Below are positions 34,607 to 47,490 of a stretch of 64,000 bases of DNA, one piece after another; positions within the stretch are counted from its first letter, which is position 1; each line of letters begins with the position of its first letter. Made by a program: the position numbers and the translations under genes. The stretch comes from Rhabditoides inermis. Taxonomy: Eukaryota; Nematoda; Chromadorea; Rhabditida; Rhabditidae. The notes below the pieces were generated by a model that ran no database searches, had not been told where the DNA came from, and was given only the letters and a program-made list of their open reading frames with translations. Location: NCBI GenBank assembly GCA_963966185.1, contig CAWZYM010000153.1:80001-144000 (forward strand), read 5' to 3'.

Positions 34607-34947
34607 GGGGCTTCTTCTTTCTCTATCTCTCTCACTCTTTCTCTCTCTCTCTCTCCCCTCTTCCCATACCCCTCTCCCTCCATCCAAAGTTCAGTACAGG
34701 TTCATAATCAACGACAGCCACACTTCACCAAGTTTCTTGATCTCGCAAGTCGGAAACGGAATGGACGGTGCTGAACTTCGCTAATAGGACACCAGAGAAG
34801 GACTTCGAGGAGATATGGATGAAGGGTACCTCAGCGTCCGTCTCTATTCCTTCCCTCTATCTCGCCTTATCTCTTTTTTATCTCTCTTTGTGGGTTGATT
34901 ACATGTAGTTATGTAGTATCGAAGGTTGGTTGGATTGTTTCATGAGC
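34607..34947 (+). repeat. Cassette 40, type B; then 4 monomers
   Basis: Standard B between the two copies of the large duplication. Followed by B after only four monomers. Confidence 0.92.
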
Positions 34948-35194
34948 GAGGCCACTAACTCTCCTCCCACCCTTATGGTGGCTGTTGCTAGAAGCTGTGG
35001 TCTCTTGAGATTGGTTGTGGTGTTTCTTGAGCGGGGCCACTAACTCTCCTTCCACCCTTATGGTGGTTGTTGCTAGAAGCTGTGGTCCCTTGAGATTGGT
35101 TGTGGTGTATCTTGAGCGGGACCACTAACTCTCCTTCCACCCTTATGATGGTTGTTGCTAGAAGCTGTGGTCTCTTGAGATTGGTTGTGGTGTT

Positions 35195-35205
35195 TCATGA
35201 GCGGG
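35195..35205 (+). other. Cassette-entry word without a cassette
   Basis: tcatgagcggg followed by accactaac, one monomer before cassette 41. Confidence 0.85.
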
Positions 35206-35287
35206 ACCACTAACTCTCCTTCCACCCTTATGGTGGTTGTTGCTAGAAGCTGTGGTCTCTTGAGATTGGTTGTGGTGTTTCATGAGC

Positions 35288-35630
35288 GGGGCTTCTTCTT
35301 TCTCTATCTCTCTCACTCTTTCTCTCTCTCTCTCTCTCCCCTCTTCCCATACCCCTCTCCCTCCATCCAAAGTTCAGTACAGGTTCATAATCAACGACAG
35401 CCACACTTCACCAAGTTTCTTGATCTCGCAAGTCGGAAACGGAATGGACGGTGCTGAACTTCGCTAATAGGACACCAGAGAAGGACTTCGAGGAGATATG
35501 GATGAAGGGTACCTCAGCGTCCGTCTCTATTCCTTCCCTCTATCTCGCCTTATCTCTTTTTTATCTCTCTTTGTGGGTTGATTACATGTAGTTATGTAGT
35601 ATCGAAGGTTGGTTGGATTGTTTCATGAGC
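35288..35630 (+). repeat. Cassette 41, type B; then 1 monomer
   Basis: Standard B; partner of cassette 27. Confidence 0.92.
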
Positions 35631-35715
35631 GAGGCCACTAACTCTCCTCCCACCCTTATGGTGGCTGTTGCTAGAAGCTGTGGTCTCTTGAGATTGGTTG
35701 TGGTGTTTCATGAGC

Positions 35716-35743
35716 GGGGCTTCTTCTTTCTCTATCTCTCTCA

Positions 35744-35776
<33 letters not shown>

Positions 35777-36060
35777 CCATATCCCTCTCCCTCCATCCAA
35801 AGTGCAATACAGGTTCATAATCAACGACAGCCACATTTCACCAAGTTTCTCGATCTCGCAAGTCGGAAACGGAATGGATGTTGCTGAACTTCGCTAATAG
35901 GACACTAGAGAAGAAGTTCGGAGGAGATATGGATGAAGGGTACCTCAGTGTCTGTCTCTATTCCTTCCCTCTATCTCGCCTTATCTCTTTTTTATCTCTC
36001 TTTGTGAGTTGATTACATGTAGTTATGTGTTTCGAAGGTTGGTTGGATTGTTTCATGAGC
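35716..36060 (+). repeat. Cassette 42, type At; then 7 monomers
   Basis: gatgttgctg and gtgtttcgaag exit. The following array keeps ctaactctcc where copy 1 has ctaactgtcc. Confidence 0.92.
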
Positions 36061-36655
36061 GAGGCCACTAACTCTCCTCCCACCCTTATGGTGGTTGTTG
36101 CTAGAAGCTGTGGTCTCTTGAGAATGGTCGTGGTGTTTCTTGAGCGAGGCCACTAACTCTCCTCCCACCCTTATGGTGGTTGTTGCTAGAAGCTGTGGTC
36201 TCTTGAGATTGGTTGTGGTGTTTTTGAGTGGGGCCACTAACTCTCCTTCCACCCTTATGGTGGTTGTTGCTAGAAGCTGTGGTCCCTTGAGATTGGTTGT
36301 GGTGTTTCTTGAGCGGGACCACTAACTCTCCTTCCACCCTTATGGTGGTTGTTGCTAGAAGCTGTGGTCTCTTGAGATTGGTTGTGGTGTTTCTTGAGCG
36401 AGGCCACTAACTCTCCTTCCACCCTTATGGTGGTTGTTGCTAGAAGCTGTGGTCTCTTGAGATTGGTTGTGGTGTTTTTTTGAGTGGGGCCACTAACTCT
36501 CCTTCCACCCTTATGGTGGTTGTTGCTAGAAGCTGTGGTCCCTTGAGATTGGTTGTGGTGTATCTTGAGCGGGACCACTAACTCTCCTTCCACCCTTATG
36601 ATGGTTGTTGCTAGAAGCTGTGGTCTCTTGAGATTGGTTGTGGTGTTTCATGAGC

Positions 36656-36680
36656 GGGGCTTCTTCTTTCTCTATCTCTC

Positions 36681-36730
<50 letters not shown>

Positions 36731-37015
36731 CCATATCCCTCTCCCTCCATCCAAAGTGCAATACAGGTTCATAATCAACGACAGCCACATTTCACCAAGT
36801 TTCTCGATCTCGCAAGTCGGAAACGGAATGGATGGTGCTGAACTTCGCTAATAGGACACTAGAGAAGAAGTTCGGAGGAGATATGGATGAAGGGTACCTC
36901 AGTGTCTGTCTCTATTCCTTCCCTCTATCTCGCCTTATCTCTTTTTTATCTCTCTTTGTGAGTTGATTACATGTAGTTATGTAGTATCGAAGGTTGGTTG
37001 GATTGTTTCATGAGC
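36656..37015 (+). repeat. Cassette 43, type A; then 1 monomer
   Basis: Partner of cassette 29 with a shorter CT tract. ctaactttcctccc follows. Confidence 0.92.
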
Positions 37016-37100
37016 GAGGCCACTAACTTTCCTCCCACCCTTATGGTGGTTGTTGCTAGAAGCTGTGGTCTCTTGAGATTGGTTGTGGTGTTTCATGAGC

Positions 37101-37128
37101 GGGGCTTCTTCTTTCTCTATCTCTCTCA

Positions 37129-37159
<31 letters not shown>

Positions 37160-37451
37160 CCCTCTTCCCATACTCCTCTCCCTCCATCCAAAGTTCAGTA
37201 CAGGTTCATAATCAACGACAGCCACACTTCACCAAGTTTCTTGATCTCGCAAGTCGGAAACGGAATGGACGGTGCTGAACTTCGCTAATAGGACACCAGA
37301 GAAGGACTTCGAGGAGATATGGATGAAGGGTACCTCAGCGTCCGTCTCTATTCCTTCCCTCTATCTCGCCTTATCTCTTTTTTATCTCTCTTTGTGGGTT
37401 GATTACATGTAGTTATGTAGTATCGAAGGTTGGTTGGATTGTTTCATGAGC
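37101..37451 (+). repeat. Cassette 44, type B; then 1 monomer
   Basis: catactcc; same length as cassette 30 (351 bp). Confidence 0.92.
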
Positions 37452-37536
37452 GAGGCCACTAACTCTCCTCCCACCCTTATGGTGGCTGTTGCTAGAAGCT
37501 GTGGTCTCTTGAGATTGGTTGTGGTGTTTCATGAGC

Positions 37537-37561
37537 GGGGCTTCTTCTTTCTCTATCTCTC

Positions 37562-37607
<46 letters not shown>

Positions 37608-37891
37608 CCATATCCCTCTCCCTCCATCCAAAGTGCAATACAGGTTCATAATCAACGACAGCCACATTTCACCAAGTTTCTCGATCTCGCAAGTCGGAAA
37701 CGGAATGGATGTTGCTGAACTTCGCTAATAGGACACTAGAGAAGAAGTTCGGAGGAGATATGGATGAAGGGTACCTCAGTGTCTGTCTCTATTCCTTCCC
37801 TCTATCTCGCCTTATCTCTTTTTTATCTCTCTTTGTGAGTTGATTACATGTAGTTATGTGTATCGAAGGTTGGTTGGATTGTTTCATGAGC
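37537..37891 (+). repeat. Cassette 45, type At; then 7 monomers
   Basis: gatgttgctg; CT tract about eight bases longer than in cassette 31. Exit gtgtatcg. Confidence 0.92.
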
Positions 37892-38486
37892 GAGGCCACT
37901 AACTCTCCTCCCACCCTTATGGTGGTTGTTGCTAGAAGCTGTGGTCTCTTGAGAATGGTCGTGGTGTTTCTTGAGCGAGGCCACTAACTCTCCTCCCACC
38001 CTTATGGTGGTTGTTGCTAGAAGCTGTGGTCTCTTGAGATTGGTTGTGGTGTTTTTGAGTGGGGCCACTAACTCTCCTTCCACCCTTATGGTGGTTGTTG
38101 CTAGAAGCTGTGGTCCCTTGAGATTGGTTGTGGTGTTTCTTGAGCGGGACCACTAACTCTCCTTCCACCCTTATGGTGGTTGTTGCTAGAAGCTGTGGTC
38201 TCTTGAGATTGGTTGTGGTGTTTCTTGAGCGAGGCCACTAACTCTCCTTCCACCCTTATGGTGGTTGTTGCTAGAAGCTGTGGTCTCTTGAGATTGGTTG
38301 TGGTGTTTTTTTGAGTGGGGCCACTAACTCTCCTTCCACCCTTATGGTGGTTGTTGCTAGAAGCTGTGGTCCCTTGAGATTGGTTGTGGTGTATCTTGAG
38401 CGGGACCACTAACTCTCCTTCCACCCTTATGATGGTTGTTGCTAGAAGCTGTGGTCTCTTGAGATTGGTTGTGGTGTTTCATGAGC

Positions 38487-38514
38487 GGGGCTTCTTCTTT
38501 CTCTATCTCTCTCA

Positions 38515-38547
<33 letters not shown>

Positions 38548-38832
38548 CCATATCCCTCTCCCTCCATCCAAAGTGCAATACAGGTTCATAATCAACGACA
38601 GCCACATTTCACCAAGTTTCTCGATCTCGCAAGTCGGAAACGGAATGGATGGTGCTGAACTTCGCTAATAGGACACTAGAGAAGAAGTTCGGAGGAGATA
38701 TGGATGAAGGGTACCTCAGTGTCTGTCTCTATTCCTTCCCTCTATCTCGCCTTATCTCTTTTTTATCTCTCTTTGTGAGTTGATTACATGTAGTTATGTA
38801 GTATCGAAGGTTGGTTGGATTGTTTCATGAGC
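38487..38832 (+). repeat. Cassette 46, type A; then 10 monomers
   Basis: Exit gtagtatcg into a ctaactttcctccc array. Confidence 0.92.
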
Positions 38833-39682
38833 GAGGCCACTAACTTTCCTCCCACCCTTATGGTGGTTGTTGCTAGAAGCTGTGGTCTCTTGAGATTGGT
38901 TGTGGTGTTTCTTGAGCGGGGCCACTAACTCTCCTTCCACCCTTATGGTGGTTGTTGCTAGAAGCTGTGGTCTCTTGAGATTGGTTGTGGTGTTTCTTGA
39001 GCGAGGCCACTAACTCTCCTTCCACCCTTATGGTGGTTGTTGCTAGAAGCTGTGGTCTCTTGAGATTGGTTGTGGTGTTTGTTGAGCGGGACCACTATTT
39101 CTTTTTCCACCCTTATGGTGGTTGTTGCTAGAAGCTGTGGTCTCTTGAGATTGGTTATGGTGTTTCTTGAGCGGAACCACTATTTCTCCTTCCACCCTTA
39201 TGGTGGTTGTTGCTAGAAGCTGTGGTCTCTTGAGATTGGTTGTGGTGTTTCTTGAGCGGGACCACTATTTATCCTTCCACCCTTATGGTGGTTGTTGCTA
39301 GAAGCTGTGGTCTCTTGAGATTGGTTGTGGTGTTTCTTGAGCGGGACCACTATTTCTCCTTCCATCCTTATGGTGGTTGTTGCTAGAAGCTGTGGTCTCT
39401 TGAGATTGGTTGTGGTGTTTCTTGAGCGAGGCCACTAACTCTCTTTCCACCCTTATGGTGGTTGTTGCTAGAAGCTGTGGTCTCTTGAGATTGGTTGTGG
39501 TGTTTTTTGAGTGGGGCCACTAACTCTCCTTCCACCCTTATGGTGGTTGTTGCTAGAAGATGTGGTCCTTTGAGATTGGTTGTGGTGTATCTTGAGCGGG
39601 ACCACTAACTCTCCTTCCACCCTTATGGTGGTTGTTGCTAGAAGCTGTGGTCTCTTGAGATTGGTTGTGGTGTTTCATGAGC
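38833..39682 (+). repeat. Ten-monomer array leading to a C cassette
   Basis: Same order as 27903-28752, without the two private variants of that copy. Confidence 0.9.
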
Positions 39683-39712
39683 GGGGCTTCTTCTTGCTCT
39701 CTCTCTCTCTCT

Positions 39713-39749
<37 letters not shown>

Positions 39750-40037
39750 CTTCCCATACCCCTCTCCCTCCATCCAAAGTTCAATACAGGTTCATAATCA
39801 ACTACAGCCACACTTCACCAAGTTTCTCGATCTCGCAAGTCGAAAACGGAATGAATGGTGCTGAACTTCGCTAATAGGACACCAGAGAAGGATTTCGAGG
39901 AGATATGGATGAAGGGGTACCTCAGTGTCTGTCTCTATTCCTTCCCTCTATCTCGCCTTATCTCTTTTTATCTTTTTCTGTGGGTTGATTACATGTAGTT
40001 ATGTAGTATCGAAGGTTGGTTGGATTGTTTCATGAGC
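39683..40037 (+). repeat. Cassette 47, type C; then 2 monomers
   Basis: Four g in gaaggggtacc. Partner of cassette 33. Confidence 0.92.
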
Positions 40038-40206
40038 GAGGCCACTAACTCTCCTCCCACCCTTATGGTGGTTGTTGCTAGAAGCTGTGGTCTCTTGAGA
40101 TTGGTTGTGGTGTTTTTGAGTGGGGCCACTAACTCTCCTTCCACCCTTATGATGGTTGTTGCTAGAAGCTGTGGTCTCTTGAGATTGGTTGTGGTGTTTC
40201 ATGAGC

Positions 40207-40561
40207 GGGGCTTCTTCTTTCTCTATCTCTCTCACTCTCTCACTCTCTCTCTCTCTCTCTCGCTCTCTCCTCTTTTCCCATATCCCTCTCCCTCCATCCA
40301 AAGTGCAATACAGGTTCATAATCAACGACAGCCACATTTCACCAAGTTTCTCGATCTCGCAAGTCGGAAACGGAATGGATGGTGCTGAACTTCGCTAATA
40401 GGACACTAGAGAAGGAGTTCGGAGGAGATATGGATGAAGGGTACCTCAGTGTCTGTCTCTATTCCTTCCCTCTATCTCGCCTTATCTCTTTTTTATCTCT
40501 CTTTGTGAGTTGATTACATGTAGTTATATGTATCGAAGGTTGGTTGGATTGTTTCATGAGC
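40207..40561 (+). repeat. Cassette 48, type Ag; then 7 monomers
   Basis: ctcactctcactct interruption and gttatatgtatcg exit, as in cassette 34. Confidence 0.92.
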
Positions 40562-41156
40562 GAGGCCACTAACTCTCCTCCCACCCTTATGGTGGTTGTT
40601 GCTAGAAGCTGTGGTCTCTTGAGAATGGTCGTGGTGTTTCTTGAGCGAGGCCACTAACTCTCCTCCCACCCTTATGGTGGTTGTTGCTAGAAGCTGTGGT
40701 CTCTTGAGATTGGTTGTGGTGTTTTTGAGTGGGGCCACTAACTCTCCTTCCACCCTTATGGTGGTTGTTGCTAGAAGCTGTGGTCCCTTGAGATTGGTTG
40801 TGGTGTTTCTTGAGCGGGACCACTAACTCTCCTTCCACCCTTATGGTGGTTGTTGCTAGAAGCTGTGGTCTCTTGAGATTGGTTGTGGTGTTTCTTGAGC
40901 GAGGCCACTAACTCTCCTTCCACCCTTATGGTGGTTGTTGCTAGAAGCTGTGGTCTCTTGAGATTGGTTGTGGTGTTTTTTTGAGTGGGGCCACTAACTC
41001 TCCTTCCACCCTTATGGTGGTTGTTGCTAGAAGCTGTGGTCCCTTGAGATTGGTTGTGGTGTATCTTGAGCGGGACCACTAACTCTCCTTCCACCCGTAT
41101 GATGGTTGTTGCTAGAAGCTGTGGTCTCTTGAGATTGGTTGTGGTGTTTCATGAGC

Positions 41157-41184
41157 GGGGCTTCTTCTTTCTCTATCTCTCTCA

Positions 41185-41217
<33 letters not shown>

Positions 41218-41502
41218 CCATATCCCTCTCCCTCCATCCAAAGTGCAATACAGGTTCATAATCAACGACAGCCACATTTCACCAAGTTTCTCGATCTCGC
41301 AAGTCGGAAACGGAATGGATGGTGCTGAACTTCGCTAATAGGACACTAGAGAAGAAGTTCGGAGGAGATATGGATGAAGGGTACCTCAGTGTCTGTCTCT
41401 ATTCCTTCCCTCTATCTCGCCTTATCTCTTTTTTATCTCTCTTTGTGAGTTGATTACATGTAGTTATGTAGTATCGAAGGTTGGTTGGATTGTTTCATGA
41501 GC
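41157..41502 (+). repeat. Cassette 49, type A; then 7 monomers
   Basis: cccgtatgatgg monomer on its left; exit gtagtatcg. Confidence 0.92.
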
Positions 41503-42097
41503 GAGGCCACTAACTCTCCTCCCACCCTTATGGTGGTTGTTGCTAGAAGCTGTGGTCTCTTGAGATTGGTTGTGGTGTTTCTTGAGCGGGGCCACTAACT
41601 CTCCTTCCACCCTTATGGTGGTTGTTGCTAGAAGCTGTGGTCTCTTGAGATTGGTCGTGGTGTTTCTTGAGCGGGGCCACTAACTCTCCTTCCACCCTTA
41701 TGGTGGTTGTTGCTAGAAGCTGTGGTCCCTTGAGATTGGTTGTGGTGTTTCTTGAGCGAGGCCACTAACTCTCCTTCCACCCTTATGGTGGTTGTTGCTA
41801 GAAGCTGTGGTCTCTTGAGATTGGTCGTGGTGTTTTTTGAGCGGGGCCACTAACTCTCCTTCCATCCTTATGGTGGTTGTTGCTAGAAGCTGTGGTCCCT
41901 TAAGATTGGTTGTGGTGTTTCTTGAGCGGGACCACTATCTCTCCTTCCACCCTTATGGTGGTTGTTGATAGAAGCGGTGGTCTCTTGAGATTGGTTGTGG
42001 TGTATCTTGAGCGGGACCACTAACTCTCCTTCCACCCTTATGGTGGTTGTTTCTAGAAGCTGTGGTCTCTTGAGATTGGTTGTGGTGTTTCATATGC

Positions 42098-42438
42098 GGG
42101 GCTTCTTCTTTCTCTATCTCTCTCACTCTTTCTCTCTCTCTCTCTCCCCTCTTCCCATACCCCTCTCCCTCCATCCAAAGTTCAATACAGGTTCATAATC
42201 AACGACAGCCACACTTCACCAAGTTTCTCGATCTCGCAAGTCGGAAACGGAATGGACGGTGCTGAACTTCGCTAATAGGACACCAGAGAAGGACTTCGAG
42301 GAGATATGGATGAAGGGTACCTCAGCGTCCGTCTCTATTCCTTCCCTCTATCTCGCCTTATCTCTTTTTTATCTCTCTTTGTGGGTTGATTACATGTAGT
42401 TATGTAGTATCGAAGGTTGGTTGGATTGTTTCATGAGC
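42098..42438 (+). repeat. Cassette 50, type B'; then 7 monomers
   Basis: catatgcgggg entry after tgtttctag monomer. Confidence 0.92.
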
Positions 42439-43033
42439 GAGGCCACTAACTCTCCTCCCACCCTTATGGTGGCTGTTGCTAGAAGCTGTGGTCTCTTGAG
42501 ATTGGTTGTGGTGTTTCTTGAGCGGGGCCACTAACTCTCCTTCCACCCTTATGGTGGTTGTTGCTAGAAGCTGTGGTCTCTTGAGATTGGTCGTGGTGTT
42601 TCTTGAGCGGGGCCACTAACTCTCCTTCCACCCTTATGGTGGTTGTTGCTAGAAGCTGTGGTCCCTTGAGATTGGTTGTGGTGTTTCTTGAGCGAGGCCA
42701 CTAACTCTCCTTCCACCCTTATGGTGGTTGTTGCTAGAAGCTGTGGTCTCTTGAGATTGGTCGTGGTGTTTTTTGAGCGGGGCCACTAACTCTCCTTCCA
42801 CCCTTATGGTGGTTGTTGCTAGAAGCTGTGGTCCCTTAAGATTGGTTGTGGTGTTCCTTGAGCGGGACCACTATCTCTCCTTCCACCCTTATGGTGGTTG
42901 TTGCTAGAAGCGGTGGTCTCTTGAGATTGGTTGTGGTGTATCTTGAGCGGGACCACTAACTCTCCTTCCACCCTTATGGTGGTTGTTGCTAGAAGCTGTG
43001 GTCTCTTGAGATTGGTTGTGGTGTTTCATGAGC

Positions 43034-43376
43034 GGGGCTTCTTCTTTCTCTATCTCTCTCACTCTTTCTCTCTCTCTCTCTCTCCCCTCTTCCCATACCC
43101 CTCTCCCTCCATCCAAAGTTCAGTACAGGTTCATAATCAACGACAGCCACACTTCACCAAGTTTCTTGATCTCGCAAGTCGGAAACGGAATGGACGGTGC
43201 TGAACTTCGCTAATAGGACACCAGAGAAGGACTTCGAGGAGATATGGATGAAGGGTACCTCAGCGTCCGTCTCTATTCCTTCCCTCTATCTCGCCTTATC
43301 TCTTTTTTATCTCTCTTTGTGGGTTGATTACATGTAGTTATGTAGTATCGAAGGTTGGTTGGATTGTTTCATGAGC
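43034..43376 (+). repeat. Cassette 51, type B; then 1 monomer
   Basis: Standard B; gttccttgag in the array to its left, near 42854. Confidence 0.92.
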
Positions 43377-43461
43377 GAGGCCACTAACTCTCCTCCCACC
43401 CTTATGGTGGCTGTTGCTAGAAGCTGTGGTCTCTTGAGATTGGTTGTGGTGTTTCATGAGC

Positions 43462-43806
43462 GGGGCTTCTTCTTTCTCTATCTCTCTCACTCACTCTCTC
43501 TCTCTCTCTCTCTCCTCTTTTCCCATATCCCTCTCCCTCCATCCAAAGTGCAATACAGGTTCATAATCAACGACAGCCACATTTCACCAAGTTTCTCGAT
43601 CTCGCAAGTCGGAAACGGAATGGATGGTGCTGAACTTCGCTAATAGGACACTAGAGAAGAAGTTCGGAGGAGATATGGATGAAGGGTACCTCAGTGTCTG
43701 TCTCTATTCCTTCCCTCTATCTCGCCTTATCTCTTTTTTATCTCTCGTTGTGAGTTGATTACATGTAGTTATGTGTATCGAAGGTTGGTTGGATTGTTTC
43801 ATGAGC
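43462..43806 (+). repeat. Cassette 52, type Ar; then 7 monomers
   Basis: ctcactcactct and ctcgttgtgag; exit gtgtatcg. Confidence 0.92.
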
Positions 43807-44401
43807 GAGGCCACTAACTCTCCTCCCACCCTTATGGTGGTTGTTGCTAGAAGCTGTGGTCTCTTGAGAATGGTCGTGGTGTTTCTTGAGCGAGGCCACT
43901 AACTCTCCTCCCACCCTTATGGTGGTTGTTGCTAGAAGCTGTGGTCTCTTGAGATTGGTTGTGGTGTTTTTGAGTGGAGCCACTAACTCTCCTTCCACCC
44001 TTATGGTGGTTGTTGCTAGAAGCTGTGGTCCCTTGAGATTGGTTGTGGTGTTTCTTGAGCGGGACCACTAACTCTCCTTCCACCCTTATGGTGGTTGTTG
44101 CTAGAAGCTGTGGTCTCTTGAGATTGGTTGTGGTGTTTCTTGAGCGAGGCCACTAACTCTCCTTCCACCCTTATGGTGGTTGTTGCTAGAAGCTGTGGTC
44201 TCTTGAGATTGGTTGTGGTGTTTTTTTGAGTGGGGCCACTAACTCTCCTTCCACCCTTATGGTGGTTGTTGCTAGAAGCTGTGGTCCCTTGAGATTGGTT
44301 GTGGTGTATCTTGAGCGGGACCACTAACTCTCCTTCCACCCTTATGATGGTTGTTGCTAGAAGCTGTGGTCTCTTGAGATTGGTTGTGGTGTTTCATGAG
44401 C

Positions 44402-44424
44402 GGGGCTTCTTCTTTCTCTATCTC

Positions 44425-44468
<44 letters not shown>

Positions 44469-44748
44469 CCATATCCCTCTCCCTCCATCCAAAGTGCAAT
44501 ACAGGTTTATAATCAACGACAGCCACATTTCACCAAGTTTCTCGATCTCGCAAGTCGGAAACGGAATGTGCTGAACTTCGCTAATAGGACACTAGAGAAG
44601 AAGTTCGGAGGAGATATGGATGAAGGGTACCTCAGTGTCTGTCTCTATTCCTTCCCTCTATCTCGCCTTATCTCTTTTTTATCTCTCTTTGTGAGTTGAT
44701 TACATGTAGTTATGTAGTATCGAAGGTTGGTTGGATTGTTTCATGAGC
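44402..44748 (+). repeat. Cassette 53, type Av; then 10 monomers
   Basis: caggtttata, plus a private five-base deletion (ggaatgtgctg where others have ggaatggatggtgctg) near 44566. The following array holds ctaaattcc at 45011-45019. Confidence 0.92.
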
Positions 44749-45417
44749 GAGGCCACTAACTCTCCTCCCACCCTTATGGTGGTTGTTGCTAGAAGCTGTG
44801 GTCTCTTGAGATTGGTTGTGGTGTTTCTTGAGCGGGGCCACTAACTCTCCTTCCACCCTTATGGTGGTTGTTGCTAGAAGCTGTGGTCTCTTGAGATTGG
44901 TCGTGGTGTTTCTTGAGCGGGGCCACTAACTCTCCTTCCACCCTTATGGTGGTTGTTGCTAGAAGCTGTGGTCCCTTGAGATTGGTTGTGGTGTTTCTTG
45001 AGCGAGGCCACTAAATTCCTTCCACCCTTATGGTGGTTGTTGCTAGAAGCTGTGGTCTCTTGAAATTGGTCGTGGTGTTTTTTGAGCGGGGCCACTAACT
45101 CTCCTTCCACCCTTATGGTGGTTGTTGCTAGAAGCTGTGGTCCCTTAAGATTGGTTGTGGTGTTTCTTGAGCGGGACCACTATCTCTCCTTCCACCCTTA
45201 TGGTGGTTGTTGATAGAAGCGGTGGTCTCTTGAGATTGGTTGTGGTGTATCTTGAGCGGGACCACTAACTCTCCTTCCACCCTTATGGTGGTTGTTGCTA
45301 GAAGCTGTGGTCTCTTGAGATTGGTTGTGGTGATTCTTGAGCGAGGCCACTAACTCTCCTTCCACCCTTATGGTGGTTGTTGCTAGAAGCTGTGGTCTCT
45401 TGAGATTGGTTGTGGTG

Positions 45418-45427
45418 TTTTTTTTTT
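45418..45427 (+). repeat. Ten-T homopolymer in a monomer tail
   Basis: Longest T run seen at the gtgT(n)gagtgggg site. Other copies have 5, 7 or 8 T (8 at 9721-9728, 10827-10834 and 11084-11091). Confidence 0.9.
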
Positions 45428-45601
45428 GAGTGGGGCCACTAACTCTCCTTCCACCCTTATGGTGGTTGTTGCTAGAAGCTGTGGTCTCTTGAGATTGGTT
45501 GTGGTGTATCTTGAGCGGGACCACTAACTCTCCTTCCACCCTTATGATGGTTGTTGCTAGAAGCTGTGGTCTCTTGAGATTGGTTGTGGTGTTTCATGAG
45601 C

Positions 45602-45626
45602 GGGGCTTCTTCTTTCTCTATCTCTC

Positions 45627-45672
<46 letters not shown>

Positions 45673-45957
45673 CCATATCCCTCTCCCTCCATCCAAAGTG
45701 CAATACAGGTTCATAATCAACGACAGCCACATTTCACCAAGTTTCTCGATCTCGCAAGTCGGAAACGGAATGGATGGTGCTGAACTTCGCTAATAGGACA
45801 CTAGAGAAGAAGTTCGGAGGAGATATGGATGAAGGGTACCTCAGTGTCTGTCTCTATTCCTTCCCTCTATCTCGCCTTATCTCTTTTTTATCTCTCTTTG
45901 TGAGTTGATTACATGTAGTTATGTAGTATCGAAGGTTGGTTGGATTGTTTCATGAGC
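45602..45957 (+). repeat. Cassette 54, type A; then 7 monomers
   Basis: Preceded by the ten-T monomer and a private gtgattcttgag monomer. Exit gtagtatcg. Confidence 0.92.
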
Positions 45958-46552
45958 GAGGCCACTAACTCTCCTCCCACCCTTATGGTGGTTGTTGCTA
46001 GAAGCTGTGGTCTCTTGAGATTGGTTGTGGTGTTTCTTGAGCGGGGCCACTAACTCTCCTTCCACCCTTATGGTGGTTGTTGCTAGAAGCTGTGGTCTCT
46101 TGAGATTGGTCGTGGTGTTTCTTGAGCGGGGCCACTAACTCTCCTTCCACCCTTGTGGTGGTTGTTGCTAGAAGCTGTGGTCCCTTGAGATTGGTTGTGG
46201 TGTTTCTTGAGCGAGGCCACTAACTCTCCTTCCACCCTTATGGTGGTTGTTGCTAGAAGCTGTGGTCTCTTGAGATTGGTCGTGGTGTTTTTTGAGCGGG
46301 GCCACTAACTCTCCTTCCACCCTTATGGTGGTTGTTGCTAGAAGCTGTGGTCCCTTAAGATTGGTTGTGGTGTTTCTTGAGCGGGACCACTATCTCTCCT
46401 TCCACCCTTATGGTGGTTGTTGATAGAAGCGGTGGTCTCTTGAGATTGGTTGTGGTGTATCTTAAGCGGGACCACTAACTCTCCTTCCACCTTTATGGTG
46501 GTTGTTGCTAGAAGCTGTGGTCTCTTGAGATTGGTTGTGGTGTTTCATGAGC

Positions 46553-46895
46553 GGGGCTTCTTCTTTCTCTATCTCTCTCACTCTTTCTCTCTCTCTCTCT
46601 CTCCCCTCTTCCCATACCCCTCTCCCTCCATCCAAAGTTCAATACAGGTTCATAATCAACGACAGCCACACTTCACCAAGTTTCTCGATCTCGCAAGTCG
46701 GAAACGGAATGGACGGTGCTGAACTTCGCTAATAGGACACCAGAGAAGGACTTCGAGGAGATATGGATGAAGGGTACCTCAGCGTCCGTCTCTATTCCTT
46801 CCCTCTATCTCGCCTTATCTCTTTTTTATCTCTCTTTGTGGGTTGATTACATGTAGTTATGTAAAATCGAAGGTTGGTTGGATTGTTTCATGAGC
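46553..46895 (+). repeat. Cassette 55, B' body with ordinary entry; then 7 monomers
   Basis: ttcaatac and tctcgatc as in B', but entered through catgagcgggg. Private cacctttatgg and gtatcttaagc in the left monomer, and a private gtaaaatcg exit. Confidence 0.92.
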
Positions 46896-47490
46896 GAGGC
46901 CACTAACTCTCCTCCCACCCTTATGGTGGCTGTTGCTAGAAGCTGTGGTCTCTTGAGATTGGTTGTGGTGTTTCTTGAGCGGGGCCACTAACTCTCCTTC
47001 CACCCTTATGGTGGTTGTTGCTAGAAGCTGTGGTCTCTTGAGATTGGTCGTGGTGTTTCTTGAGCGGGGCCACTAACTCTCCTTCCACCCTTATGGTGGT
47101 TGTTGCTAGAAGCTGTGGTCCCTTGAGATTGGTTGTGGTGTTTCTTGAGCGAGGCCACTAACTCTCCTTCCACCCTTATGGTGGTTGTTGCTAGAAGCTG
47201 TGGTCTCTTGAGATTGGTCGTGGTGTTTTTTGAGCGGGGCCACTAACTCTTCTTCCACCCTTATGGTGGTTGTTGCTAGAAGCTGTGGTCCCTTAAGATT
47301 GGTTGTGGTGTTTCTTGAGCGGGACCACTATCTCTCCTTCCACCCTTATGGTGGTTGTTGCTAGAAGCGGTGGTCTCTTGAGATTGGTTGTGGTGTATCT
47401 TGAGCGGGACCACTAACTCTCCTTCCACCCTTATGGTGGTTGTTGCTAGAAGCTGTGGTCTCTTGAGATTGGTTGTGGTGTTTCATGAGC

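Larger units (their letters stand above)
35050..45310 (+). repeat. Large duplicated block, copy 2 (about 10.3 kb)
   Basis: Cassettes 41-53, matching 27-39 one for one. The offset to copy 1 drifts from 11188 to 11076 bp because of the monomer and CT-tract differences noted for copy 1. Ends are approximate. Confidence 0.85.
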
